DNA from: JBCCCJ01 sp039029315
GTDB taxonomy: Bacteria; Bacteroidota; Bacteroidia; J057
DNA length: 64,000 nucleotides
Direction of reading: 5' to 3'
Assembly: GCA_039029315.1 (NCBI GenBank)
Contig: JBCCGK010000017.1
Location: forward strand, 84,508 to 148,507
Shown piece by piece: positions 17,954 to 26,702 of this stretch. How positions within the stretch are numbered: the first letter of the stretch is position 1; each line of letters opens with the position of its first letter. The notes under the pieces are model-generated. The model was not told the origin of the DNA and ran no database searches. It was given only the letters and a program-made list of their open reading frames with translations. The translations under genes and the position numbers were made by a program.

Positions 17954-19240
17954 TCACTCTTTGATGATTGGCTGAACCGATGTACCTGCCTTGAGAAGGT
18001 AGAGGCCTTTCCCAAGGCTGGAAAGATCTATCGAGTTTGTCTCCTGTCCCAGAAGGGTTCCTTGAATGATTATTTTGCCATGGATATCTATGAGATTAAA
18101 TGGAAGGCTACGATTGCTCTCTAAGCGAATAATGAGGATGTCATTCACAGGATTTGGATAGGCAAAAAAGTCGGCTTGACCATTCTTCATCTCAAGAGTG
18201 GTTGCCATGCAGTCCTCTCGCTTGTCGTGAATCCAATCTGCCATAATATCCAAGACTTCAGGACTCATGCTTGAGTCATTTTCCAGCCCAAATCCATGGT
18301 CAATATCCTGAAACAATTGGAAGGTAACATCAGGTCTCATGATAGAATCCTGCCACATTTGATAGTGGATGCTTGAAGGAGCGAACCTGTCTGCGGTTCC
18401 ATACATCAGGGCAGTTGGGATATCCAGATTTTTCTGAATGAAGACCGCTGAATCTGTATGACTAATCCAATCAAGCCAAAATCGAGGAGAGAAATGGTTC
18501 TGATACAGCGTGTCTGTCATTGGCCAAAGCCCCTGTCTTAACAAATCAAATTGTTGCCGCAGAATATTGGCTCCAGCCAGATCATTATTGATATGCTCAA
18601 ACTGATAGATGGCAACCGAATCTACTGGCAAAGCCGTTCCAGCCATATTCAGCACTCCTCGAATATCATTTCGTTCGTAACCAACAAGGCTGACAAATGA
18701 TCCGCCCTGACTGTGACCCGCAAGAAAAATATTGCAGGTATCGACCTTGGAAAGTGTTTTGGCAAAGTCTATGGCATGGTGAATATCCTTGATGTAGTCA
18801 TAAGGGGATATGGTGTCAGCGAACCAACAAGCAGGTTTTTCAATACAATTGACGGTGTAACTTCGTTTGTCATATCTCAGGACCATGATTCCCTTTCTCG
18901 ACAAGGAGTCTGCAATATCATGAAACATGCGGGTCATGGCTTTTCGATAGTTTGCGCCCGAATGCTCCCGATAATCTTTCGTCGAATTGGCATCCTTGTC
19001 AAGAGCAGATGTTCCATGGACAAGAATCAGAATCGGGAAGCCCGAACCGGTGGAGGGAGTTGTGATTGCAGAGGGAAAATAAAGCGAATCAAGACCTATT
19101 GAAGCAGAATATTCCGGTGTTTGCACATAAAAGGTGTCGATCGTCGTGGTATACGTTTGTCCCAGAACCGAACCCGGTGCATAGATTGTACTGAGGAAAA
19201 TAAGGAAGGGATGTATGAGATATGCCAATAGGTGTTTCAT
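17954..19240 (-). CDS. Secreted alpha/beta hydrolase with T9SS C-terminal sorting domain
   Basis: 428 residues with an N-terminal signal peptide ending near SVLGQ. The hydrolase core has the oxyanion strand ILILVHGTSALDKD (about 71-84), a nucleophile elbow IFLAGHSQGGSFVSL (GHSQG, about 175), FGTAD-like MYGTADRF with the acid (about 287), and DIDHGFG with the catalytic His (about 313). The last 80 residues are a T9SS type A sorting domain (FFAYPNPVNDILIIRLESNR, ending GKGLYLLKAGTS). It is probably an esterase or acyl-peptide hydrolase-like enzyme delivered to the cell surface. It is monocistronic and converges with the SDR gene. Confidence 0.88.
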   Translation of the reverse strand: MKHLLAYLIHPFLIFLSTIYAPGSVLGQTYTTTIDTFYVQTPEYSASIGLDSLYFPSAITTPSTGSGFPILILVHGTSALDKDANSTKDYREHSGANYRKAMTRMFHDIADSLSRKGIMVLRYDKRSYTVNCIEKPACWFADTISPYDYIKDIHHAIDFAKTLSKVDTCNIFLAGHSQGGSFVSLVGYERNDIRGVLNMAGTALPVDSVAIYQFEHINNDLAGANILRQQFDLLRQGLWPMTDTLYQNHFSPRFWLDWISHTDSAVFIQKNLDIPTALMYGTADRFAPSSIHYQMWQDSIMRPDVTFQLFQDIDHGFGLENDSSMSPEVLDIMADWIHDKREDCMATTLEMKNGQADFFAYPNPVNDILIIRLESNRSLPFNLIDIHGKIIIQGTLLGQETNSIDLSSLGKGLYLLKAGTSVQPIIKE

Positions 19241-19477
19241 TTCATCTTTTCGGTATAGGGGTCAGGATACTATTCTAAAGTCAATATGTAACATGCCCAC
19301 TGTGAACTGTAAAAGAAAAGGTCATTCGTTCCCTTCAGGCGCACTTTTGCTTTCCATATTTTTCATTCCCACATATTCCCTTAGGGTTTGTCTAAAAATA
19401 ACAACTTGGGGCAATTAGGAGTATGACAGGTATTGAGACAGATGGTTTAAGTCAATGCGTAAATTATCAGGAGTAAA

Positions 19478-20503
19478 TCAATACGCGGTAAAGAGGGATT
19501 GATATTCTCCTTTTTGCAAGAGAGTATTGAACGCTGTCCCAACTTCTTGGATCACTTCTATACAGGTCTTTTCATCTTCATCGAGGAGATGAGGGGACAT
19601 ATATACCGTTTCCATGCTTTCAAGATAGCTGATGGATAGTTTGCTTTGTCCAAAACTCAAGCTATATCGAACATCTGTGCCAAAGGTTTCTCGCTCTACA
19701 TCAGCATCTCCAAGTCGCAAATGATCTTTGGCAAAATTGGCCAGTATCTCCTGCATGTCTGGTTTCGCGGGCGATACTGAGTAACTCTTCTCCCGGGTAA
19801 AATGTCCTTCCCAAGGGGAGAGGGAATCAAGCTGTTGTTTCTGCAAATGAGAACCACTTTCTGATAGATCTTCCCAAACAAAATAGGTGCTCAACCACAT
19901 CGGAGAAAGCGCAAAGGGATCATGCAGCCGGGTTTCCGTTCTATCAAAAGGGATGGTCTGGGCCTCGTTCGTTTTAAAATCATATACAAGAAGGGCATAA
20001 TGATCCTTGCTCTCTTGATAGATATGACCCATGTATACAATTTTCCGTTGATCTGGTGAGAAAGCCACGACATGCATAGCCGAATAATCCTCAGTGAGAG
20101 AGGATCGAAGCTGGAAGGGAACAATCGATAGATCTTTCAGATCCAGGACAACAGTCTGATTGACCAGCAAGAACCTACCACCTGTCAATTCACACTCTTC
20201 CCCAGTATCATCGGTAGCGTACACTTGCTCTTTGATGCCGGGTTGACCATCAAGACTGTCCAGCCATTGAAGACTTGCGAAGCTTGATGTTTGTTCACTG
20301 ATTGGCCTAATGTTGACTGCTTGATTCTCTTCAGTGATCAGATATACAGATTGACTTCCAGCCAGAAGAGTGGGCTGCGGTGCATCTGTTAGCATATAGG
20401 CCTTCCACAATCCAGACACTCCAGTATTTTGGGACAAAGCCTCGGGAAATGAGATGGCTTCATCCTCGTAAAAGAGCTGATATTTGGAACGAGAATCGTC
20501 CAC
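19478..20503 (-). CDS. Unrecognised protein, probably membrane-anchored; start codon unclear
   Basis: The frame from the GTG at 20503 gives 341 residues of beta-rich sequence (for example FLLVNQTVVLDLKDLSIVPF and HVVAFSPDQRKIVYMGHIYQ), recalling a TolB/beta-propeller-like protein, but no family is recognised. The same frame stays open upstream to 20683 and encodes KIFLSLIVFSTIISGIFSFF, a clear membrane helix, then a basic linker (HPPFRIHRINRYGTRYDI). This extension looks like genuine protein yet has no ATG, GTG or TTG; the codon after the upstream stop is ATA at 20683. The start is therefore non-canonical (ATA, or CTG at 20665), or the gene has lost its start. It has no operon partner. Confidence 0.6.
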   Translation of the reverse strand: MDDSRSKYQLFYEDEAISFPEALSQNTGVSGLWKAYMLTDAPQPTLLAGSQSVYLITEENQAVNIRPISEQTSSFASLQWLDSLDGQPGIKEQVYATDDTGEECELTGGRFLLVNQTVVLDLKDLSIVPFQLRSSLTEDYSAMHVVAFSPDQRKIVYMGHIYQESKDHYALLVYDFKTNEAQTIPFDRTETRLHDPFALSPMWLSTYFVWEDLSESGSHLQKQQLDSLSPWEGHFTREKSYSVSPAKPDMQEILANFAKDHLRLGDADVERETFGTDVRYSLSFGQSKLSISYLESMETVYMSPHLLDEDEKTCIEVIQEVGTAFNTLLQKGEYQSLFTAY

Positions 20504-20739
20504 CTTTCTGGCAGTGTTGATATCATATCTAGTACCGTAACGATTTATTCGGTGGATGCGAAAGGGGGGATGCTCAATGATTTCCGTGGTAGTTCGGCTA
20601 CTTTTTCCGTAGCCAAAGAAGGAGAAAATGCCCGATATGATGGTACTAAAAACGATAAGGCTCAGGAAGATTTTTGAGTTTATCTATTTCTTGAATTCTT
20701 CGAAGATGTAATTTTTATTTGGTTGATCCTCTATCTTTT

Positions 20740-20841
20740 CTAGGTACGTGGACAATTTTATATGTATTGGTTTTCCGGGGAATAAGGGCAATTCATTCAC
20801 ATCCAACCATTATTCCCTCTATTTCCCTAACACAACTGTCC
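20740..20841. mobile_element. MITE-like palindromic repeat (copy in the gap 20504-21046)
   Basis: The element opens CTAGGTACGTGGACAATTTT and ends CAACTGTCC, so the ends are inverted (GGACAA/TTGTCC-like). It shares the internal blocks AACCATTAT and CTATTTCCCT with the copy at 48801-48928, and its left end matches that of the elements at 33940 and 48936. It has no coding capacity. The rest of this gap of about 540 bp shows no supportable gene; the part next to 20503-20683 is the upstream extension of the unrecognised gene. Confidence 0.55.
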
Positions 20842-21046
20842 TTCTGCCCCTTTGTTATAATATTCATAATCCCCACACTCGATGGACCAGGTATCGGTTA
20901 AGGTGATAATTTTCATTGGGATGTGCTTTGAAAATGAGTGTTGCGCTCTGATATGGAAAATAATGCAACAACAAGCAAGGATGCGATGACAATCAAAGCC
21001 AAAATGATGACAATCGTGCGTTTTTTTATCGTCTATCTGATTTTTC

Positions 21047-22114
21047 CTAAGTCCTTCCTATCTCTGCGGGAATCTGCAAATCAGCTATCTCCTTATGCAT
21101 CACCCGAAACCACAAGGGCGGCACCAATGACAGGATCATCATTCCAGGGTAGCCAGTCGGCATCTGAGGGGCTTCTGCATGATGGCGCAGGATCTGATAT
21201 TTTCGAGAGGCCAGGTAGTGGTGGTCCGAATGGCGAGACAATTCGAAGAGCATGAGGCGACCTAAGATATGGTTAGAGTTCCAGGAATGATAAGGCTGAA
21301 CCCGTTCATAATTGCCATTGGGAAGTTGAGACCGACTCAAGCCATAATGCTCAATATAATTCACTGTCTCCAGGGTCAGAAAGCCGGAAATTCCTGCGAG
21401 AATGAAATACAGCATGGTCATCCAGCCCAATCCTAATCCAATCAACAGCAGTAAGCCAAACTGGATCAACTGAAACCTGAGCATCTCATTATGAAGCGAT
21501 AAAAAAGGTAAAGCCTTTTTGTTCAATCGTTCCCTTTCCAAATCCCAGGCCGACCAATAGCTATTCCATACTGAACGCCCCCAAAACTGATACAGATTTT
21601 CTCCATATCTGGCAGATGCTGGGTCCTCTTGCGTCGAAACCCGCTTGTGATGTCCGCGATTGTGTTCGATGTAAAAGTGCATATACAGGGAAGTCAACAG
21701 AGAGACTTTGGCCAAAAATCGCTCGTGTTTTTTTGTCCGATGTCCGAGTTCATGCCCCACATTGATGCCATAGGTTGCACAGAGTATTCCCATACTGCCA
21801 ATCAAGCCAGCAATCTCCCATCCTTGAAGATCAGGATTGCCAATTTCCAGAAGAAAAAGCACCAATAAACCGATATGAAAAGGGACAGTGAGATAAATGA
21901 GCCAATCATAAACCTGATCATCCTTGATCAATTCCTCTTCCAGGTTGTTCAGATTCCTCGTATAGGGAGGCAGCATCAATTCCAACAAAGGAATAAGGGC
22001 ATAGCCATATACCAAGGGCAAGAAACTGAGAATGCCTTTGTTGAGAAATGCGACCAAAGCCACCAATCCTAACAAAAAGGCAAATAGATATAGAAGGGTT
22101 TGAGAGCGGGTCAT
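21047..22114 (-). CDS. alkB: Alkane 1-monooxygenase (AlkB-type membrane diiron hydroxylase)
   Basis: 355 residues from the ATG at 22114, which begins just before TM1 (LLYLFAFLLGLVALVAFL); an in-frame extension to 22231 would only add a hydrophilic tail. Six membrane segments and the three histidine boxes of the family are present: GHELGHRTKKHER (about 135-147), HNRGHHKR (about 173) and SRHSDHHYLAS (about 317), plus the additional NYIEHYG motif (about 271). The enzyme inserts O2-derived oxygen into medium-chain alkanes or related lipids using rubredoxin electrons. No rubredoxin gene is visible nearby. The gene is transcribed divergently from the GH32 gene. Confidence 0.93.
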   Translation of the reverse strand: MTRSQTLLYLFAFLLGLVALVAFLNKGILSFLPLVYGYALIPLLELMLPPYTRNLNNLEEELIKDDQVYDWLIYLTVPFHIGLLVLFLLEIGNPDLQGWEIAGLIGSMGILCATYGINVGHELGHRTKKHERFLAKVSLLTSLYMHFYIEHNRGHHKRVSTQEDPASARYGENLYQFWGRSVWNSYWSAWDLERERLNKKALPFLSLHNEMLRFQLIQFGLLLLIGLGLGWMTMLYFILAGISGFLTLETVNYIEHYGLSRSQLPNGNYERVQPYHSWNSNHILGRLMLFELSRHSDHHYLASRKYQILRHHAEAPQMPTGYPGMMILSLVPPLWFRVMHKEIADLQIPAEIGRT

Positions 22115-22313
22115 ACTCAATTGAAATTGATTCAAGGATACAAACTGAGGGCTGTCATTGGCAACCAAAATACTGCGAAATTCTCTTTGTCCAAAGTCCA
22201 AATTAATCGGCAAGTTGGGATTATCCCCCAAAAATGATGAGTTTTTCGTCCTTTGTTCTCCTACATATCTCTTACCTTTTCAGCCATTTATCTCTTCATA
22301 TTTAACGACTACT

Positions 22314-24059
22314 ATGAATCATTCTTCCATAAATGTTTTCCTCATATGTCTGAGTAGTCTTCTGTGGGCCTGCGAAGGGGCTCTTCCTCAGACTGACCTG
22401 CAAACGGAACTAAGCAGTTGGACTGATCGTGAATCTGTCCCTAAATCAGTGATCCAGTCTACGCGAGCCTTTCGCGAACGATTGCTGAGTGATCCATATC
22501 GACCAGCTTATCATTTTGCCTTTCCAGAGGATTTGGGCATTCCAGGAGATCCCAATGGGGCATTTTATCACAATGGTCGGTACCACCTGATGTATCTCTA
22601 TCTAAGAGAAGGGGCTGGCTTCTCCTATGGTCATGTGTCCAGCAGTGATCTCTTGCATTGGCGGCATCATCCAGATGCCATTGGCGAAGGCAAGCCCGAA
22701 GACGGAGCGGGGAATCAGGAGGATGGCGTCTTCAGTGGTGGCGGCTTTGTCGATCGCAATGGAAGGGCAATTATTACCTATTGGCAGTTCATTCGGGATT
22801 GGCGGGACCCAGGCAAGTTCAGCGATGGCAAATTGGGGATCAGCATCGCTACCAGCAGAGATCGACATTTTGACCAGTGGAAGAAAATGGATGCCAATCC
22901 TGTTATCGTCTCCACGGATTGGGGCATCACTGAAACCACCGATGCCAATGGGGATGAACTGATTTATGGATCTGCTGACCCTTCACAAATCTGGCAGAAG
23001 GATGGAAAATATTATATGCTAACGGGCAATTTACTTGTCCTGCGAAAATACGGTTCTGGCCCACAAGCACGTGCGGATTCCTTGGAGTTCCAGGGAGATC
23101 ACCTCTATCTATTCGAGTCAGAGGATCTAACAAGCTGGACCTATCTGCATGAGTTCTATGAGCGCAATCCCGAATGGACCGAGATCACAGAAGACAATAT
23201 GTGCCCGAGTTTTCTACCCTTACCTTCCAGCCCGGATGGTGGCCCAGAAAGTGGCAAACATCTCTTGCTGTTCATCAGTCATAATTTGGGTTGTCAATAC
23301 TATGTGGGTGAATATCGAAATGATAAATTTTACCCGGACAATCATGGCCGAATGACCTGGGTAGACAATGACTATTTCGCCCCGGAAGCCCTGATCGATG
23401 GAAATGGGAGACAGATCATGTGGGCATGGATGCACGATGGCAATCCAGACAGCCTGAAAGAAGCTTCCCGCCAGGAGGTTTGGGAGAAAAATTACTATGG
23501 CTGGACAGGCACCTATGGATTGCCACGCTCGCTTTGGCTGGGAGAAGATGGCAGGCTCCGAATGCGTCCCGTCAAGGAATTGGCAGCTTTGCGACAGAAC
23601 TACCAATATCGGGAAAATATTGCTGTCCCTTCTGATGAAGAAGTATTGCTCGGTTTTGTAGACTATGAATTGCAGGAATTAGAATTGACCATTGATCCTG
23701 GCAAAAGCCAACAAGTCGGTGTCCTGGTCGCCGGCTCAGCAGATGGGCAGGAACAAACGGCCTTGTATTATGATGCTGAAACCAAAGAATTGGTCTGTGA
23801 TGCAACAAAATCCAGCCTGGATTATGGAGCAAGAGTCGTAGAACGTGCCCCGTTTGAGTTACAGGACAATGAACAGCTTGTTCTGCGGGTATTTGTAGAC
23901 AGATCCGTGGTGGAAGTGTACGCCAATGATCGACAAGCCATCGCTCGTAGAATTTATCCTCGTCTTGGTGGGCATCATGTCAAGCTCTTCTCCAAAGGAG
24001 GGCAAGCCAATGTCCAAGCGGTAAAGACCTGGGAAATTATGCCATCTAATCCCTTTTAA
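22314..24059 (+). CDS. Glycoside hydrolase family 32 lipoprotein, divergent (fructan/sucrose hydrolase-like)
   Basis: 581 residues from the ATG at 22314, giving a lipoprotein leader NVFLICLSSLLWACEG. The five-bladed propeller starts at about 65 with GIPGDPNGAFYHNGRYHLMY, which contains the nucleophile Asp in DPNG. The C-terminal beta-sandwich ends with LRVFVDRSVVEVYANDR, diagnostic of GH32. Two motifs are altered. The usual RDP becomes GSADPSQIWQ, and the usual [E]CP acid/base motif becomes EDNMCPSFLPL, so the Glu directly before Cys is absent although a Glu lies three residues earlier. Those features, with LLLFISHNLGCQYYVGEY, recall a subgroup distinct from classical invertases. It leads a plus-strand operon followed 41 bp later by the ABC importer genes. 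Confidence 0.88.
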   Translation: MNHSSINVFLICLSSLLWACEGALPQTDLQTELSSWTDRESVPKSVIQSTRAFRERLLSDPYRPAYHFAFPEDLGIPGDPNGAFYHNGRYHLMYLYLREGAGFSYGHVSSSDLLHWRHHPDAIGEGKPEDGAGNQEDGVFSGGGFVDRNGRAIITYWQFIRDWRDPGKFSDGKLGISIATSRDRHFDQWKKMDANPVIVSTDWGITETTDANGDELIYGSADPSQIWQKDGKYYMLTGNLLVLRKYGSGPQARADSLEFQGDHLYLFESEDLTSWTYLHEFYERNPEWTEITEDNMCPSFLPLPSSPDGGPESGKHLLLFISHNLGCQYYVGEYRNDKFYPDNHGRMTWVDNDYFAPEALIDGNGRQIMWAWMHDGNPDSLKEASRQEVWEKNYYGWTGTYGLPRSLWLGEDGRLRMRPVKELAALRQNYQYRENIAVPSDEEVLLGFVDYELQELELTIDPGKSQQVGVLVAGSADGQEQTALYYDAETKELVCDATKSSLDYGARVVERAPFELQDNEQLVLRVFVDRSVVEVYANDRQAIARRIYPRLGGHHVKLFSKGGQANVQAVKTWEIMPSNPF

Positions 24060-24100
24060 ATACTTTGCAGAAAAGTTGACTGAATTGAAATACATCTGTT

Positions 24101-25063
24101 ATGAACTGGATCAACCTGACTACTAGCCTTTTTCTTTTTGCTTTCCTTTTGGGATGTGGCGGAGGAGAAACAACCCAACAAAACGCAACACTCGGAACCA
24201 TAGGAATCACCGTCATGAGTTCTGAGAATCCATTTTTTAATGTCCTCGCAAAGGCCGCAGAGGCAGAAGCATCCAAACATGGCTATGCTTCAGAAATATT
24301 GAGCGGTGACAATGATCCTGACAAGCAGGACAGACAAATCAAGGATTTTATTGCCAAAAAAGTTGCCGCCATCATCATTTCTCCCTGTAACGCCCATGCC
24401 ATCGGGGCTTCGATCAAATCTGCGAATGCCGCTGGAATTCCAGTGTTTATGGCGGACACGGGTTGTACGGATTCGACAGCTTCTGTGGTCTCCACCATTG
24501 CCACCGCCAACTTTGAAGGCGGGATTCAGGCTGGTCAGGGCATGGTAGAACTTCTGGAAGGAAAAGGCGGAAAAATCCTGATTCTTGACTTCAAGGCCGC
24601 CGAATCTTGTCTCAAACGCGTTGCTGGTTTCAAACAAGTAGTGAATGAATACAATGAACAAAATCCTTCTGCCCAAATAGAGATTGTCGCAGAACTTCCC
24701 AGTGGAGGACGCCGGGACCTCGGCAATCAGTCTACCAGTGATGCCATACAAGCCCATCCTGATATGGCTGCTATTTTTGCGATCAATGACCCTGCCGCGC
24801 TTGGCGCCTATGCGGCTTTGGAAAAGGTAGGCAAACAGGATGATGTCTACATCATCGGATTTGATGGAATGCCCGAGGGCAAGCAAGCCATCAAAGAAGG
24901 AAAGATTTATGCAGACCCCATCCAATTTCCTGACAAAATCGGGGAGATGACTGTGCAAACAATGGTTAAGTATTTTGATGGAGAAGAAGTAGAATCGAGT
25001 ATTGATATCCCTACCTATCTGTACAAGAAAGCAGATGCGGATGCGGACCCTTTGTTGAAGTAA
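24101..25063 (+). CDS. Sugar ABC transporter substrate-binding lipoprotein (RbsB-like)
   Basis: 320 residues. The lipoprotein leader LFLFAFLLGC places the lipid-anchor Cys at residue 19. The mature part is a periplasmic-binding-protein type I: LGTIGITVMSSENPFFNVLA (about 31-50), IKDFIAKKVAAIIISPCNAH (about 80), and IFAINDPAALGAYAALEKVG (about 225-244) followed by VYIIGFDGMPEGKQAIKEG. It should capture a monosaccharide such as fructose or ribose and deliver it to the permease at 26703. RbsB-like binding proteins are not common in Bacteroidota. Confidence 0.93.
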   Translation: MNWINLTTSLFLFAFLLGCGGGETTQQNATLGTIGITVMSSENPFFNVLAKAAEAEASKHGYASEILSGDNDPDKQDRQIKDFIAKKVAAIIISPCNAHAIGASIKSANAAGIPVFMADTGCTDSTASVVSTIATANFEGGIQAGQGMVELLEGKGGKILILDFKAAESCLKRVAGFKQVVNEYNEQNPSAQIEIVAELPSGGRRDLGNQSTSDAIQAHPDMAAIFAINDPAALGAYAALEKVGKQDDVYIIGFDGMPEGKQAIKEGKIYADPIQFPDKIGEMTVQTMVKYFDGEEVESSIDIPTYLYKKADADADPLLK

Positions 25064-25184
25064 TTGCTTGCGGTGGATGACTTATGGTTAGCCTGATTCA
25101 ATCCTTATTCTGGAATATGCAAGACGTCCAACCCATAGTCACCCACTCCATGAAAGAAAAATATTTATTCAAATGGCATAACTC

Positions 25185-26690
25185 ATGGACCATCAAGCAG
25201 GGACCATTGAACGGCTAATCCTCTCTATGCGAGGAATCCATAAGCACTTTCCGGGCGTTCATGCCTTGAAGGGGGTTGATCTGGACCTTCATGAAGGGGA
25301 AGTATTGGCATTGTTGGGGGAGAACGGAGCTGGCAAAAGCACCCTCATCAAAATCCTTGGAGGGGCACACCTTCCCTCCGAAGGTCGAATCGAGCTGTTC
25401 GACCAAGAAGTCCATATCCATACGCCCCATATTGCCCAGGAGCTGGGAATTGGAATCATCTATCAGGAATTCAATCTGGTTCCTCACCTCAGTGCGCGTG
25501 AGAATATTTTTCTTGGGAGAGAGATTCGAAGAGGCTGGGTCATCAACAAAACTGAAGAAAGACGACAGGCCAATCAGTTGTTTGACAAAATCGGAATTCA
25601 TATCAACCCTGAGACCCCTTGCTACAAACTCAGTGTGGCAGAGCAGCAAATCGTGGAAATCGCCAAAGCCTTATCTCAGGATGTAAAGATTTTGGTGATG
25701 GATGAACCGAGTGCAAGCCTTACGCCACAGGAAGTTAAGGGCCTGTTCAACATCATTCGGGATCTACAAAAACAGGGGATCAGCATCATCTATATCAGCC
25801 ATCGCCTGGATGAGATTTTTGAGATATGTGATCGGATTCTGGTCTTGCGCGATGGAGAATTCGTCGGAACCAGAGATATCGACAAGGTCAATCGACAAGA
25901 AATGATCGAGATGATGGTTGGGAGAAAAGTCGAAAATGAATTTCCTAAACACCATCATCCGATCGGAGAGGTCAGACTTAGCGTGGAGGGCTTGAGGCGA
26001 TCATCGGTGGTCAAAGACGTCTCCTTTGAACTCAGATCTGGGGAAGTGCTGGGCTTCACAGGTCTGATTGGAGCCGGGAGAACAGAGACCGCCAGATTGA
26101 TTTTTGGTGCAGATCGAAAAGATGCCGGAACCATTATCAAAGATGGAATGGAGCGCAACATTCAATCCCCCTCCGACGCCATAGCGGCAGGGATCTGCTT
26201 GCTGACAGAGGATCGGAAAGGTCAGGGACTGGTTCTGATGCATTCTGTAAAGGAAAACTTCGGCCTTCCAAATCTGGATCAGTTTTCCGCCTATCATGTC
26301 CTTCAGCCCAAAAAAGAATCTTCCAGATTTCAATCCATTGTTAAGAAAGTCCAACTCAAATTCTCAGGTCAGGAACAACTGGCAGGCAATCTCAGCGGAG
26401 GCAATCAGCAGAAACTGGTCCTGGCCAAATGGTTGCAAAGAAACTGCGACATCCTGATTTTTGATGAGCCTACCAGAGGCATAGATGTTGGAGCAAAATA
26501 TGAGATCTATCTACTGATCAATGAATTGGCCGCTCAGGGGAAAGCTATTATTCTGATCAGTTCAGAATTGCCCGAAGTCATCGGAATGTCAGACAGAATC
26601 CTGGTTATGCGCCAGGGGGAAATATCCGGAGAAATTCAGAATGTTCAACAAACCAGCCAGGAAGCCATCATGGAACTGGCAGTACATTAG
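25185..26690 (+). CDS. Sugar ABC transporter ATP-binding protein (RbsA-like, two nucleotide-binding domains)
   Basis: 501 residues with the tandem ATPase architecture of ribose/xylose/galactose importers. NBD1 (about 10-240) has Walker A LLGENGAGKSTLIKIL, the family-typical signature KLSVAEQQIVEIAKAL and Walker B ILVMDEPSASLTPQE. NBD2 (about 265-495) has the degenerate Walker A FTGLIGAGRTETARL, signature LSGGNQQKLVLAKWL and Walker B ILIFDEPTRGIDVGA. It would power transport through the permease whose gene starts 12 bp later. About 120 bp separate it from the binding-protein gene. Confidence 0.96.
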   Translation: MDHQAGTIERLILSMRGIHKHFPGVHALKGVDLDLHEGEVLALLGENGAGKSTLIKILGGAHLPSEGRIELFDQEVHIHTPHIAQELGIGIIYQEFNLVPHLSARENIFLGREIRRGWVINKTEERRQANQLFDKIGIHINPETPCYKLSVAEQQIVEIAKALSQDVKILVMDEPSASLTPQEVKGLFNIIRDLQKQGISIIYISHRLDEIFEICDRILVLRDGEFVGTRDIDKVNRQEMIEMMVGRKVENEFPKHHHPIGEVRLSVEGLRRSSVVKDVSFELRSGEVLGFTGLIGAGRTETARLIFGADRKDAGTIIKDGMERNIQSPSDAIAAGICLLTEDRKGQGLVLMHSVKENFGLPNLDQFSAYHVLQPKKESSRFQSIVKKVQLKFSGQEQLAGNLSGGNQQKLVLAKWLQRNCDILIFDEPTRGIDVGAKYEIYLLINELAAQGKAIILISSELPEVIGMSDRILVMRQGEISGEIQNVQQTSQEAIMELAVH

Positions 26691-26702
26691 TATGAGGATC
26701 AC

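Noticed and set aside
20719..20901. Small plus-strand ORF over the 20740 repeat
   Set aside because: It is AT-rich, has no family resemblance and lies across a palindromic repeat.
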